A stretch of DNA of 64,000 nucleotides, from positions 1 to 64,000 of the forward strand of contig NW_027478865.1 of the NCBI RefSeq assembly GCF_051014685.1. The letters run 5' to 3'. Below are positions 47,410-58,850 of the stretch, in pieces. Numbering within the stretch: the stretch's first letter is position 1; each line of letters begins with the position of its first letter. The position numbers and the translations under genes were made by a program. The DNA is from Ptiloglossa arizonensis. Taxonomy: Eukaryota > Arthropoda > Insecta > Hymenoptera > Colletidae. The notes under the pieces are model-generated. The model saw only the letters and a list, made by a program, of their open reading frames with translations, was not told the DNA's origin and ran no database searches.

Positions 47410-50400
47410 TGTAATCGGGGGAGTTTCTACTTTCATTTGCAACAGGAATTTCTCGTGTTCGTCAATCCGTTCGCGAGATGTGGGAGTTTGAAGTTAAGGA
47501 ATGGTAGAGAAACCATCAAAATTTTCGCAAGTCTGATACTCGAAACCAATAACTACAATGGCCGAGGGGAAAAAGACACATACCGTTGTAATCGGGCGAG
47601 TTTCTACTTTCAGTTGCAACAGGAACTTCTCGAGTTCGTCAATCCGTTCGCGAGATATGGGAGTTTGACGTTAAGGAATAGTTGAGAGACCATCAAAATT
47701 TTCGCAAGTCTGATACTCGAAACCAATAACTGGAATGGCCTAGGGGAAAAGTACACACACCATTATAATCGGGCGAGTTTCCACTTTCAGATGCAACGGA
47801 AACTTTTCGGATTCGTCAATCCGTTCGCGAAATATCGGAGTTTGGAGTTAAGAGATGATTGAGAAACCATCAAAATTTTCGCAATTCTGATGCTAGAAAC
47901 GAAGAACTGGAATGACCTAGGGGAAAAGTACACACACCATTGTAATCGGGCGAGTTTCTACTTTCAGATGCAACAGGAATTTCTCGAGTTCGTCAATCCG
48001 TTCGCGAGATATGGGAGTTTGAAATTGAGGAATGTTTGAGAAACCATCAAAATTTTCGCAAGTCTGACACTCGTAACCAATAACTACTATGGCGTAGGGC
48101 AAAAATACACACACCATTGTAATCGGGCGAGTTTCTACTTTCAGATGCAACGCGAATTTCTCGAGTTCGTCAATCCGTTCGCGAGATATGGGAGTTTGAA
48201 TTTAAGGAATGGTTGAGAAACCATCCAAATTTTCGCTGGTCTGATACTCGAAACCAATAACTGGATTGGCCTAGGGGAAAAGAACACACACCGTTATAAT
48301 CAGGCGATTTTCCACTTTCAGATGCAACAGGAATTTCTCGAGTTCGTCAATCCGTTCGCGAGATATGGGAGTTTGAAGTTAAAGAATGGTTGAGAAACCA
48401 TCAGAATTTTCGCAAGTCTGATACTCGAAACCAATAACTGGAATGGCCTAGGGGAAAAGTACACACACCTTTGTAATCGGGCGAGTTTCTACTTTCAGAT
48501 GCAACGGGAATTTCTCGAGTTCGTCAATTCTTTCGCGAAATATGGGAGTTTGAAGTTAAGGAACAGTTGAGATACCATCAAAATTTTCGCAAGTCTGATA
48601 TTCGAAACCAATAACTACAATGGCCTAGGGGAAAAATACACATACCGATGTAATCGGGCGAGATTCTACTTTCAGATGCAATAGGAGTTTCTCGAGTTCG
48701 TCAAAACGTTCGCGAGATATGGGAGTTTGAAGTTAAGGAATGATTGAGAAACCATCAAAATTTTCGCAAGTCTGATACTCGAAACCTATAACTGGAATTG
48801 CCTAGGGGAAAAGTACACACACCATTGTAATCGGGCGAGTTCCTACTTTCAGGTGCAACAGGAATTTCTCGAGTTCGTCAATCCGTTCGCGAGATATGGG
48901 AGTTTGAACTTAAGGAATGGTTGAGAAACCATCAAAATTTTCGCTGGTCTGATACTCGCAACAAATAACTACAATCGCCTAGAGGAAAAATACACACACC
49001 ATTGTAACCGGGCGAGTTTCGACTTTCAGATGCAACAGAAATTTTTCAGATTCGTGAATCCGTTCGCGAAATATCGGAGTTTGGATTTAAGAGATGGTTG
49101 AGAAACCATCAAAATTTTCGCAATTCTGATGCTAGAAACGAATAACTGGAATGGCCTAGCGGAAAAGTACACAGACCATTGTAATCGGGCGAGTTTCGAC
49201 TTTCAGATGCAACAGGAATTTCTCGAGTTCGTCAATACGTTCGCGAGATATGGGAGTTTGAGATTAAAGAATGGTTGAGAAACCATCAAAATTTTCGCAA
49301 GTCTGATACTCGAAACCAACAACTACAATTTCCTGGGACAAAAATACACACACCTTTGTAATCGGGAGAGTTTCTGCTTTCAGATGCAACAGGAATTTCT
49401 CGAGTTCGTCAATCCGTTCGCGAGATATGGGAGTTTGAAGTTAAGGAATGGTTGGGAAACCATCAAAATTTTCGCAATTCTGATGCTAAAAACGAATAAT
49501 TGGACTGGCCTAGGGGAAAAGTACACACACCATTGTAACCGGGCGAGTTTCCACTTTCAGATGCGACAGGAACTTCTCGAGTTCGTCAATCCGTGCGCGA
49601 GATATGGGATTTTGAAGTTTAGGAATGGTTGAGAAGCCATAAAAACTTTCGCAAATCTGATACTCGAAACCAACATCTACTATGGCCTGGGGCAAAAATA
49701 CACACACCGTTGTGATCGGGAGAGTTTCTGCTTTCAGATGCAACAGGAATTTCTCGAGTTCGTCAATCCGTACGCGAGATATGGGAGTTTGAAGTTAAGG
49801 AATGGTTGGGAAACCATCAAAATCTTCGCAAATCTGATACTAGAAACGAATAACTGGAATGGCCTCGGGGAAAAGTACACACACCATTGTGATCGGGCGT
49901 GCTTCTACTTTCATATGCAACAGAAATTTTTCGGATTCGTCAATCCGTTCGCGAGATATGGGAGTTTGAACTTAAGGAATGGTAGAGAAACCATCAAAAT
50001 TTTCGCAAGTCTGATACTCGAAACCAATAACTGGAATGGCCTAGGGGAAAAGTACACACACCTTTGTAATCGGGCGAGTTTCTACTTTCAGATGCAATAG
50101 GAATTTCTCGAGTTCGTCATTACGTTCGCGAGGTATGGAATTTTGAAGTTAAGGAATGGTTGAGAAACCGTCAAAATTTTCGCAAGTCTGATACTCGAAA
50201 CCAATTGCTACAATGGCCTAGGGCAAAAATACACACAGCGTTGTAAACGGGCGAGTTTCTACTTTCCGATGCAACAGAAATTTTTCGAATTCGTCAATCC
50301 GTTCGCGAAATATCGGAGTTTGGATTTAAGAGATGGTTGAGAAACCATCAAAATTTTCGCAATTCTGATGCTAGAAACGAGTAACTGGAATGGCCTCGGG

Positions 50401-50518
50401 GAAAAGTACACACACCATTGTAATCGGGCGTGTTTCTACTTTCAGATGCAACAGAAATTTTTCGGATTCGTCAATCCGTTCGCGAAAAATCGGAGTTTGG
50501 TTTCTAGAGATGGTTGAG
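47409..50518 (+). repeat. Mixed-class satellite with many class A units
   Basis: Satellite only. Individually diverged units dominate, with markers such as GCAACGCGAATTTC, AATCAGGCGATTTTCC, CAAAACGTTCGCG and CAACATCTACTATGGCCTGG. A hybrid unit at 49,918-49,970 joins a class B first half (CAGAAATTTTTCGGATTCG) to a class A second half (CGCGAGATATGGGAG). No long internal duplication was detected by eye. Confidence 0.65.
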
Positions 50519-53500
50519 AAACCATCAAAATTTTCGCAATTCTGATGCTAGAAACGAATAACTGGAATGGCCTAGGGGAAAAGTACACCCACCATTGTAA
50601 TCGGGCGATTTTCTACTTTCAGATGCAGCAGGAATTTCTCGAGTGCGTCATTACGTTCGCGAGGTATGGAATTTTGAAATTAAGGAATGGTTGAGAAACC
50701 GTCAAAATTTTCGCAAGTCTGATACTCGAAACCAATTGCAACAATGGCCTAGGGCAAAAATACACATACCGTTGTAATCGGGAGAGTTTCTGCTTTCAGA
50801 TGCAACAGGAATTTCTCGAGTTCGTCAATCCGTTCGCGAGTTATGCAAGTTTGAAGTTAAGGAATGGTTGAGAAGTCATCAAAATTTTCGCAAGTCTGAT
50901 ACTCGAAATCAATAACTACAATGGCCGAGGGGAAAAAGGCACATACCGTTGTAATTGGGAGAGTTTCTACTTTCAGATGCAACAGGAATTTCTCGAGTTC
51001 GTCAATCCGTTCGCGAGGTATGGAATTTTGAAGTTAAGGAATGGTTGAGAAACCGTCAAAATTTTCGCATGTCTGATACACGAAACCAATTACTACAATG
51101 GCCTAGGGCAAAAATACACATACCGCTGTAATCGAGAGAGCTTCTGCTTTCAGATGCAACAGGAATTTTTCGGATTCGTCAATCCTTTCGCGAAAAATCG
51201 GAGTTTGGATTCAAGAGATGGTTGAGAAACCATCAAAATTTTCGCAAGTCTGATACTCGAAACCAATAACTACAATGGCCGAGGGGAAAAAAACACATAC
51301 CGTTGTAATCGGGCGAGCTTCTACTTTCAGTTGCAACAGGAATTTCTCGAGTTTGTCAATCCGTTCGCGAGATATGGGAGTTTGAAGTTAAGGAATGGTT
51401 GAGATGTCATCAAAATTTTCGCAAGTCTGATACTCGAAACCAATAACTACAATGGCCTAGGGGGAAAATACACAAACCGTTGTAATCGGGAGAGTTTCTA
51501 CTTTCAGATGCAGCAGAAATTTTTCGGATTCGTCAATCCTTTCGCGAAAAATCGGAGTTTGGATTCAAGAGATGGTTGAGAAACCATCACAATTTTCGCA
51601 ATTCTGATGCTAGAAACGAATAACTGGAATGGCCTTGGGCAAAAGTACACACACCATTGAAATCGGGCGAGTTTCTACTTTCAGTTGCAACAGGAATTTC
51701 TCGAGTTCGTCAATCCGTTCGCGAGATATGGGAGTTTGAAGTTCAGGAATGGTAGAGAAACCATCAAAATTTTCGCAAGTCTGATACTCGAAACCAATAA
51801 CTACAATGGCCGAGGGGAAAAAGACACATACCGTTGTAATCGGGCGAGTTTCTACTTTCAGTTGCAACAGGAACTTCTCGAGTTCGTCAATCCGTTCGCG
51901 AGATATGGGAGTTTGAAGTTAAGGAATGGTTGAGAAACCATCAAAAGTTTCGCTGGTCTGATACTCGAGACCACTAACTGGAATCGCCTATGGGAAAAGT
52001 ACACACACCGTTGTAATCGGGCGAGTATCTACTTTCAGATGCAACAGGAATTTCTCCAGTTCGTCAATCCGTTCGCGAGATATGGGAGTTCGAAGTTATG
52101 GAATGGTTGAGAAACCATCAAAATTTTCGCAAGTCTGATACTCGAAACCAATAACTACAATGGCCTAGGGGAAAAATACACACACCGTTGTAATCGGGAG
52201 AGTTTCTACTTTCAGATGCAACAGAAATTTTTCGAATTCGTCAATCCGTTCGCGAAATATCGAAGTCAGGATTCAAGAAATGGTTGAGAAACCATCAAAA
52301 TTTTCGCAATTCTGATGCTAGAAACGAATAACTGGAATGGCCTCGGGGAAAAGTACACACACCATTGTAATCGGGCGGGTTTCTACTTTCAGATGCAACA
52401 GCAATTTTTCGGATTCGTCAATCCGTTCGCAAAAAATCGGAGTTCGGATTCAAGAGATGGTTGAGAAACCATCAAAATTTTCGCAATTCTGATGCTAGAA
52501 ACGAATAACTGGAATGGCCTTGGGCAAAAGTACACACACCATTGTAATCGGGCGGGTTTCTATTTTCAGATGCAACAGAAATTTTTCGGATTCGTCAATC
52601 CGTTCGCGAAAAATCGGAGTTTGGATTCAAGAGATGGTTGAGAAACCATCAAAATTTTCGCAAGTCTGATACTCGAAACCAATAACTACAATGGCCGAGG
52701 GGGAAAAAACACATACCGTTGTAATCGGGCGAGTTTCTACTTTCAGTTGCAACAGGAACTTCTCCAGTTCGTCAATCCGTTCGCGAGATATAGGATTTTG
52801 AAGTTAAGGAATGGTTGAGAAACCATCAAAATTTTCGCAAGTCTGATACTCGAAACCAATAACTACAATGGCGTAGGGGGAAAATACACACAGCGTTGTA
52901 AACGGGCGAGGTTCTACTTTCCGATGCAACAGAAATTTTTCGAATTCGTCAATCCGTTCGCGAAATATCGGAGATTGGATTTAAGAGATGGTTGAGAAAC
53001 CATCAAAATTTTCGCAATTCTGATGCTAGAAACGAGTAACTGGAATGGCCTCGGGGAAAAGTACACACACCATTGTAATCGGGCGTGTTTCTACTTTCAG
53101 ATGCAACAGAAATTTTTCGGATTCGTCAATCCGTTCGCGAAAAATCGGAGTTTGGATTCTAGAGATGGTTGAGAAACCATCAAAATTTTCGCAATTCTGA
53201 TGCTAGAAACGAATAACTGGAATGGCCTAGGGGAAAAGTACACACACCATTGTAATCGGGCGAGTTTCTACTTTCAGATGCAACAGGAATTTCTCCAGTT
53301 CGTCAATCCGTTCGGGAGATATGGGAGTTTGAAGTTAAGGAATGGTTGAGAAACCATCAAAATTTTCGCAAGTCTGATACTCGAAACCAATTGCTACAAT
53401 GGCCTAGGGCAAAGATACACATACCGTTGTAATCGGGAGAGTTTCTGCTTTCAGATGCAACAGGAGTTTCTCGAGTTCGCCAATCCGTTCGCGAGTTATT

Positions 53501-56399
53501 GAAGTTTGATGTTAAGGAATGGTTGAGAAGTCATCAAAATTTTCGCAAGTCTGATACTCGAAACCAATTGCTACAATGGCCTAGGGCAAAGATACACATA
53601 CCGTTGTAATCGGGAGAGTTTCTGCTTTCAGATGCAACAGGAATTTCTCGAGTTCGTCAATCCGTTCGCGAGATATGGTAGTTTGAATTTAAGGAATGGT
53701 TGAGAAGTCATCAAAATTTTCGCAAGTCTGATACTCGAAACCAATAACTACAATGGCCTAGGGGAAGAAGACACATACCGTTGTAATCGGGCGAGCTTCT
53801 ACTTTCAGTTGCAACAGGAATTTCTCGAGTTCGTCAATCCGTTCGCGAGATATGGGAGTTTGAAGTTAAGGAATGGTTGAGATGTCATCAAAATTTTCGC
53901 AAGTCTGATACTCGAAACCAATAACTACAATGGCCTAGGGGGAAAATACACAAACCGTTGTAATCGGGAGAGTTTCTACTTTCAGATGCAGCAGAAACTT
54001 TTCGGATTCGTCAATCCGTTCGCGAAAAATCGGAGTTTGGATTCAAGAGATGGTTGAGAAACCATCACAATTTTCGCAATTCTGATGCTAGAAACGAATA
54101 ACTGGAATGGCCTTGGGCAAAAGTACACACACCATTGAAATCGGGCGGGTTTCTACTTTCAGATGCAACAGAAATTTTTCGGATTCGTCAATCCATTCGC
54201 GAAAAATCGGGGTTTGGATTCAAGAGGTGGTTGAGAAACCATCAAAATTTTCGCAATTCTGATGCTAGAAACGAATAACTGGAATGGCCTAGGGGAAAAG
54301 TACACCCACCATTGTAATCGGGCGATTTTCTACTTTCAGATGCAGCAGGAATTTCTCGAGTGCGTCATTACGTTCGCGAGGTATGGAATTTTGAAATTAA
54401 GGAATGGTTGAGAAACCGTCAAAATTTTCGCAAGTCTGATACTCGAAACCAATTGCAACAATGGCCTAGGGCAAAAATACACATACCGTTGTAATCGGGA
54501 GAGTTTCTGCTTTCAGATGCAACAGGAATTTCTCGAGTTCGTCAATCCGTTCGCGAGTTATGCAAGTTTGAAGTTAAGGAATGGTTGAGAAGTCATCAAA
54601 ATTTTCGCAAGTCTGATACTCGAAATCAATAACTACAATGGCCGAGGGGAAAAAGGCACATACCGTTGTAATTGGGAGAGTTTCTACTTTCAGATGCAAC
54701 AGGAATTTCTCGAGTTCGTCAATCCGTTCGCGAGGTATGGAATTTTGAAGTTAAGGAATGGTTGAGAAACCGTCAAAATTTTCGCATGTCTGATACACGA
54801 AACCAATTACTACAATGGCCTAGGGCAAAAATACACATACCGCTGTAATCGAGAGAGCTTCTGCTTTCAGATGCAACAGGAATTTTTCGGATTCGTCAAT
54901 CCTTTCGCGAAAAATCGGAGTTTGGATTCAAGAGATGGTTGAGAAACCATCAAAATTTTCGCAAGTCTGATACTCGAAACCAATAACTACAATGGCCGAG
55001 GGGAGAAAAACACATACCGTTGTAATCGGGCGAGCTTCTACTTTCAGTTGCAACAGGAATTTCTCGAGTTTGTCAATCCGTTCGCGAGATATGGGAGTTT
55101 GAAGTTAAGGAATGGTTGAGATGTCATCAAAATTTTCGCAAGTCTGATACTCGAAACCAATAACTACAATGGCCTAGGGGGAAAATACACAAACCGTTGT
55201 AATCGGGAGAGTTTCTACTTTCAGATGCAGCAGAAATTTTTCGGATTCGTCAATCCTTTCGCGAAAAATCGGAGTTTGGATTCAAGAGATGGTTGAGAAA
55301 CCATCACAATTTTCGCAATTCTGATGCTAGAAACGAATAACTGGAATGGCCTTGGGCAAAAGTACACACACCATTGAAATCGGGCGAGTTTCTACTTTCA
55401 GTTGCAACAGGAATTTCTCGAGTTCGTCAATCCGTTCGCGAGATATGGGAGTTTGAAGTTCAGGAATGGTAGAGAAACCATCAAAATTTTCGCAAGTCTG
55501 ATACTCGAAACCAATAACTACAATGGCCGAGGGGAAAAAGACACATACCGTTGTAATCGGGCGAGTTTCTACTTTCAGTTGCAACAGGAACTTCTCGAGT
55601 TCGTCAATCCGTTCGCGAGATATGGGAGTTTGAAGTTAAGGAATGGTTGAGAAACCATCAAAAGTTTCGCTGGTCTGATACTCGAGACCACTAACTGGAA
55701 TCGCCTATGGGAAAAGTACACACACCGTTGTAATCGGGCGAGTATCTACTTTCAGATGCAACAGGAATTTCTCCAGTTCGTCAATCCGTTCGCGAGATAT
55801 GGGAGTTCGAAGTTATGGAATGGTTGAGAAACCATCAAAATTTTCGCAAGTCTGATACTCGAAACCAATAACTACAATGGCCTAGGGGAAAAATACACAC
55901 ACCGTTGTAATCGGGAGAGTTTCTACTTTCAGATGCAACAGAAATTTTTCGAATTCGTCAATCCGTTCGCGAAATATCGAAGTCAGGATTCAAGAAATGG
56001 TTGAGAAACCATCAAAATTTTCGCAATTCTGATGCTAGAAACGAATAACTGGAATGGCCTCGGGGAAAAGTACACACACCATTGTAATCGGGCGGGTTTC
56101 TACTTTCAGATGCAACAGCAATTTTTCGGATTCGTCAATCCGTTCGCAAAAAATTGGAGTTCGGATTCAAGAGATGGTTGAGAAACCATCAAAATTTTCG
56201 CAATTCTGATGCTAGAAACGAATAACTGGAATGGCCTTGGGCAAAAGTACACACACCATTGTAATCGGGCGGGTTTCTATTTTCAGATGCAACAGAAATT
56301 TTTCGGATTCGTCAATCCGTTCGCGAAAAATCGGAGTTTGGATTCAAGAGATGGTTGAGAAACCATCAAAATTTTCGCAAGTCTGATACTCGAAACCAA
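50518..56399 (+). repeat. 21-monomer duplication, offset 3,717 bp
   Basis: About 50,518-52,682 is repeated nearly base for base at 54,235-56,399 (exactly 21 x 177). Shared rare features: AGTACACCCACC, GAGTGCGTCATTACG, GAGTTATGCAAGTTTG, GGCACATACCGTTGTAATTGG, TACCGCTGTAATCGAGAGAG, AGAAACCATCACAATTTTCGC and ATATCGAAGTCAGG. Few differences exist, such as GGGGAAAAAAAC near 51,284 against GGGGAGAAAAAC near 55,001. Confidence 0.88.
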
Positions 56400-56945
56400 T
56401 TGCTACAATGGCCTAGGGCAAAGATACACATACCGTTGTAATCGGGAGAGTTTCTGCTTTCAGATGCAACAGGAGTTTCTCGAGTTCGCCAATCCGTTCG
56501 CGAGTTATTGAAGTTTGATGTTAAGGAATGGTTGAGAAGTCATCAAAATTTTCGCAAGTCTGATACTCGAAACCAATTGCTACAATGGCCTAGGGCAAAG
56601 ATACACATACCGTTGTAATCGGGAGAGTTTCTGCTTTCAGATGCAACAGGAATTTCTCGAGTTCGTCAATCCGTTCGCGAGATATGGTAGTTTGAATTTA
56701 AGGAATGGTTGAGAAGTCATCAAAATTTTCGCAAGTCTGATACTCGAAACCAATAACTACAATGGCCTAGGGGAAGAAGACACATACCGTTGTAATCGGG
56801 CGAGCTTCTACTTTCAGTTGCAACAGGAATTTCTCGAGTTCGTCAATCCGTTCGCGAGATATGGGAGTTTGAAGTTAAGGAATGGTTGAGATGTCATCAA
56901 AATTTTCGCAAGTCTGATACTCGAAACCAATAACTACAATGGCCT
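53390..56945 (+). repeat. 17-monomer offset continuation of the preceding block, 3,009 bp
   Basis: After 56,399 the homology jumps: 56,400-56,945 matches 53,391-53,936 (exactly 17 x 177) through CCAATTGCTACAATGG, GGCAAAGATACAC, GTTATTGAAGTTTGATG and GGGAAGAAGACACATACCG. Relative to the 21-monomer offset, four monomers are missing from the second copy. This reads as a tandem 21-mer followed by a four-unit deletion. Confidence 0.75.
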
Positions 56946-58850
56946 AGGGGAAAAATACACACACCGTTGTAATCGGGAGAGTTTCTACTTTCAGATGCAA
57001 CAGAAATTTTTCGAATTCGTCAATCCGTTCGCGAAATATCGAAGTCAGGATTCAAGAAATGGTTGAGAAACCATCAAAATTTTCGCAATTCTGATGCTAG
57101 AAACGAATAACTGGAATGGCCTTGGGCAAAAGTACACACACCATTGAAATCGGGCGGGTTTCTACTTTCAGATGCAACAGAAATTTTTCGGATTCGTCAA
57201 TCCATTCGCGAAAAATCGGGGTTTGGATTCAAGAGGTGGTTGAGAAACCATCAAAATTTTCGCAATTCTGATGCTAGAAACGAATAACTGGAATGGCCTA
57301 GGGGAAAAGTACACACACCATTGTAATCGGGCGAGTTTCTACTTTCAGTTGCAACAGGAATTTCTCGAGTTCATCAATCCGTTCGCGAGATATGGGAGTT
57401 TGAAGTTAAGGAATGGTAGAGAAACCATCAAAATTTTCGCAAGCCTGATACTCGAAACCAATAGCTACAATGGCCTAGGGGAAAAATACACACACCGTTG
57501 TAATCGGGAGAGTTTCTACTTTCAGATGCAACAGAAATTTTTCGAACTCGTCAATCCGTTCGCGAAATATCGAAGTCAGGATTCAAGAAATGGTTGAGTA
57601 ACCATCAAAATTTTCGCAATTCTGATGCTAGAAACGAATAACTGGAATGGCCTCGGGGAAAAGTACACACACCATTGTAATCGGGCGGGTTTCTACTTTC
57701 AGATGCAACAGCAATTTTTCGCATTCGTCAATCCGTTCGCAAAAAATCGGAGTTCGGATTCAAGAGATGGTTGAGAAACCATCAAAATTTTCGCAATTCT
57801 GATGCTAGAAACGAATAACTGGAATGGCCTTGGGCAAAAGTACACACACCATTGTAATCGGGCGGGTTTCTATTTTCAGATGCAACAGAAATTTTTCGTT
57901 TTCGTCAATCCGTTCGCGAAAAATCGGAGTTTGGATTCAAGAGATGGTTGAGAAACCATCAAAATTTTCGCAAGTCTGATACTCGAAAACAATAACTACA
58001 ATGGCCGAGGGGAAAAAAACACATACCGTTGTAATCGGGCGAGTTTCTACTTTCAGTTGCAACAGGATTTTCTCGAGTTCGTCAATCCGTTCGCGAGATA
58101 TGGGAGTTTGAAGTTAAGGAATGGTAGAGAAACCATGAAAATTTTCGCAAGTCTGATACTCGAAACCAATAACTACAATGGCCGAGGGGAAAAAGACACA
58201 TACCGTTGTAATCGGGACAGTTTCTACTTTCAGTTGCAACAGGAATTTCTCGAGTTCGTCAATCCGTTCGCGAGATATGGGAGTTTGAAGTTAAGGAATG
58301 GTAGAGAAACCATCAAAATTTTCGCAAGTCTGATACTCGAAACCAATAACTACAATGGCCGAGGGGAAAAAGACACATACCGTTGTAATCGGGCGAGCTT
58401 CTACTTTCAGTTGCAACAGAAATTAATCGAGTTCGTCAATCCGTTCGCGAGATATGGGTGTTTGAAGTTAAGGAATGGTTGAGAAACCATCAAAATTTTC
58501 GCAAGTCTGATACTCGAAACCAATAACTACAATGGCCTAGGGGAAAAATACACACACCATTGTAATCGGGCGAGTTTCTACTTTCAGTTGCAACAGGAAT
58601 TTCTCGAGTTCGTCAATCCGTTCGCGAGATATGGGAGTTTGAAGTTAAGGAATGGTTGAGAAACCATCAAAATTTTCGCTGGTCTGATACTCGAAACCAA
58701 TAACTACAATGGCCTAGGGGAAAAATACACACACCGTTGTAATCGGGAGAGTTTCTACTTTCAGATGCAACAGGAATTTTTCGGATTCGTCAATCCGTTC
58801 GCGAAATATCGGAGTTTGGATTTAAGGGATGGTTGAGAAACCACCAAAAT
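56945..58850 (+). repeat. Mixed-class satellite carrying a short three-monomer repeat
   Basis: Satellite only. The variant CGAAGTCAGGATTCAAG occurs at 57,040 and 57,571 (531 bp apart, exactly 3 x 177) and also at 52,261 and 55,978, showing re-use of the same unit. Between 58,050 and 58,480 three successive units carry the GGCCGAGGGGAAAAAGACAC form. Confidence 0.65.

Noticed and set aside
47182..47685. Repeating open frames of 60-167 codons on both strands throughout the array as genes.
   Set aside because: They follow from a 177-bp period divisible by three, repeat the same 59-residue pattern, occur on both strands in the same place, and are interrupted by stops or indels in most units.
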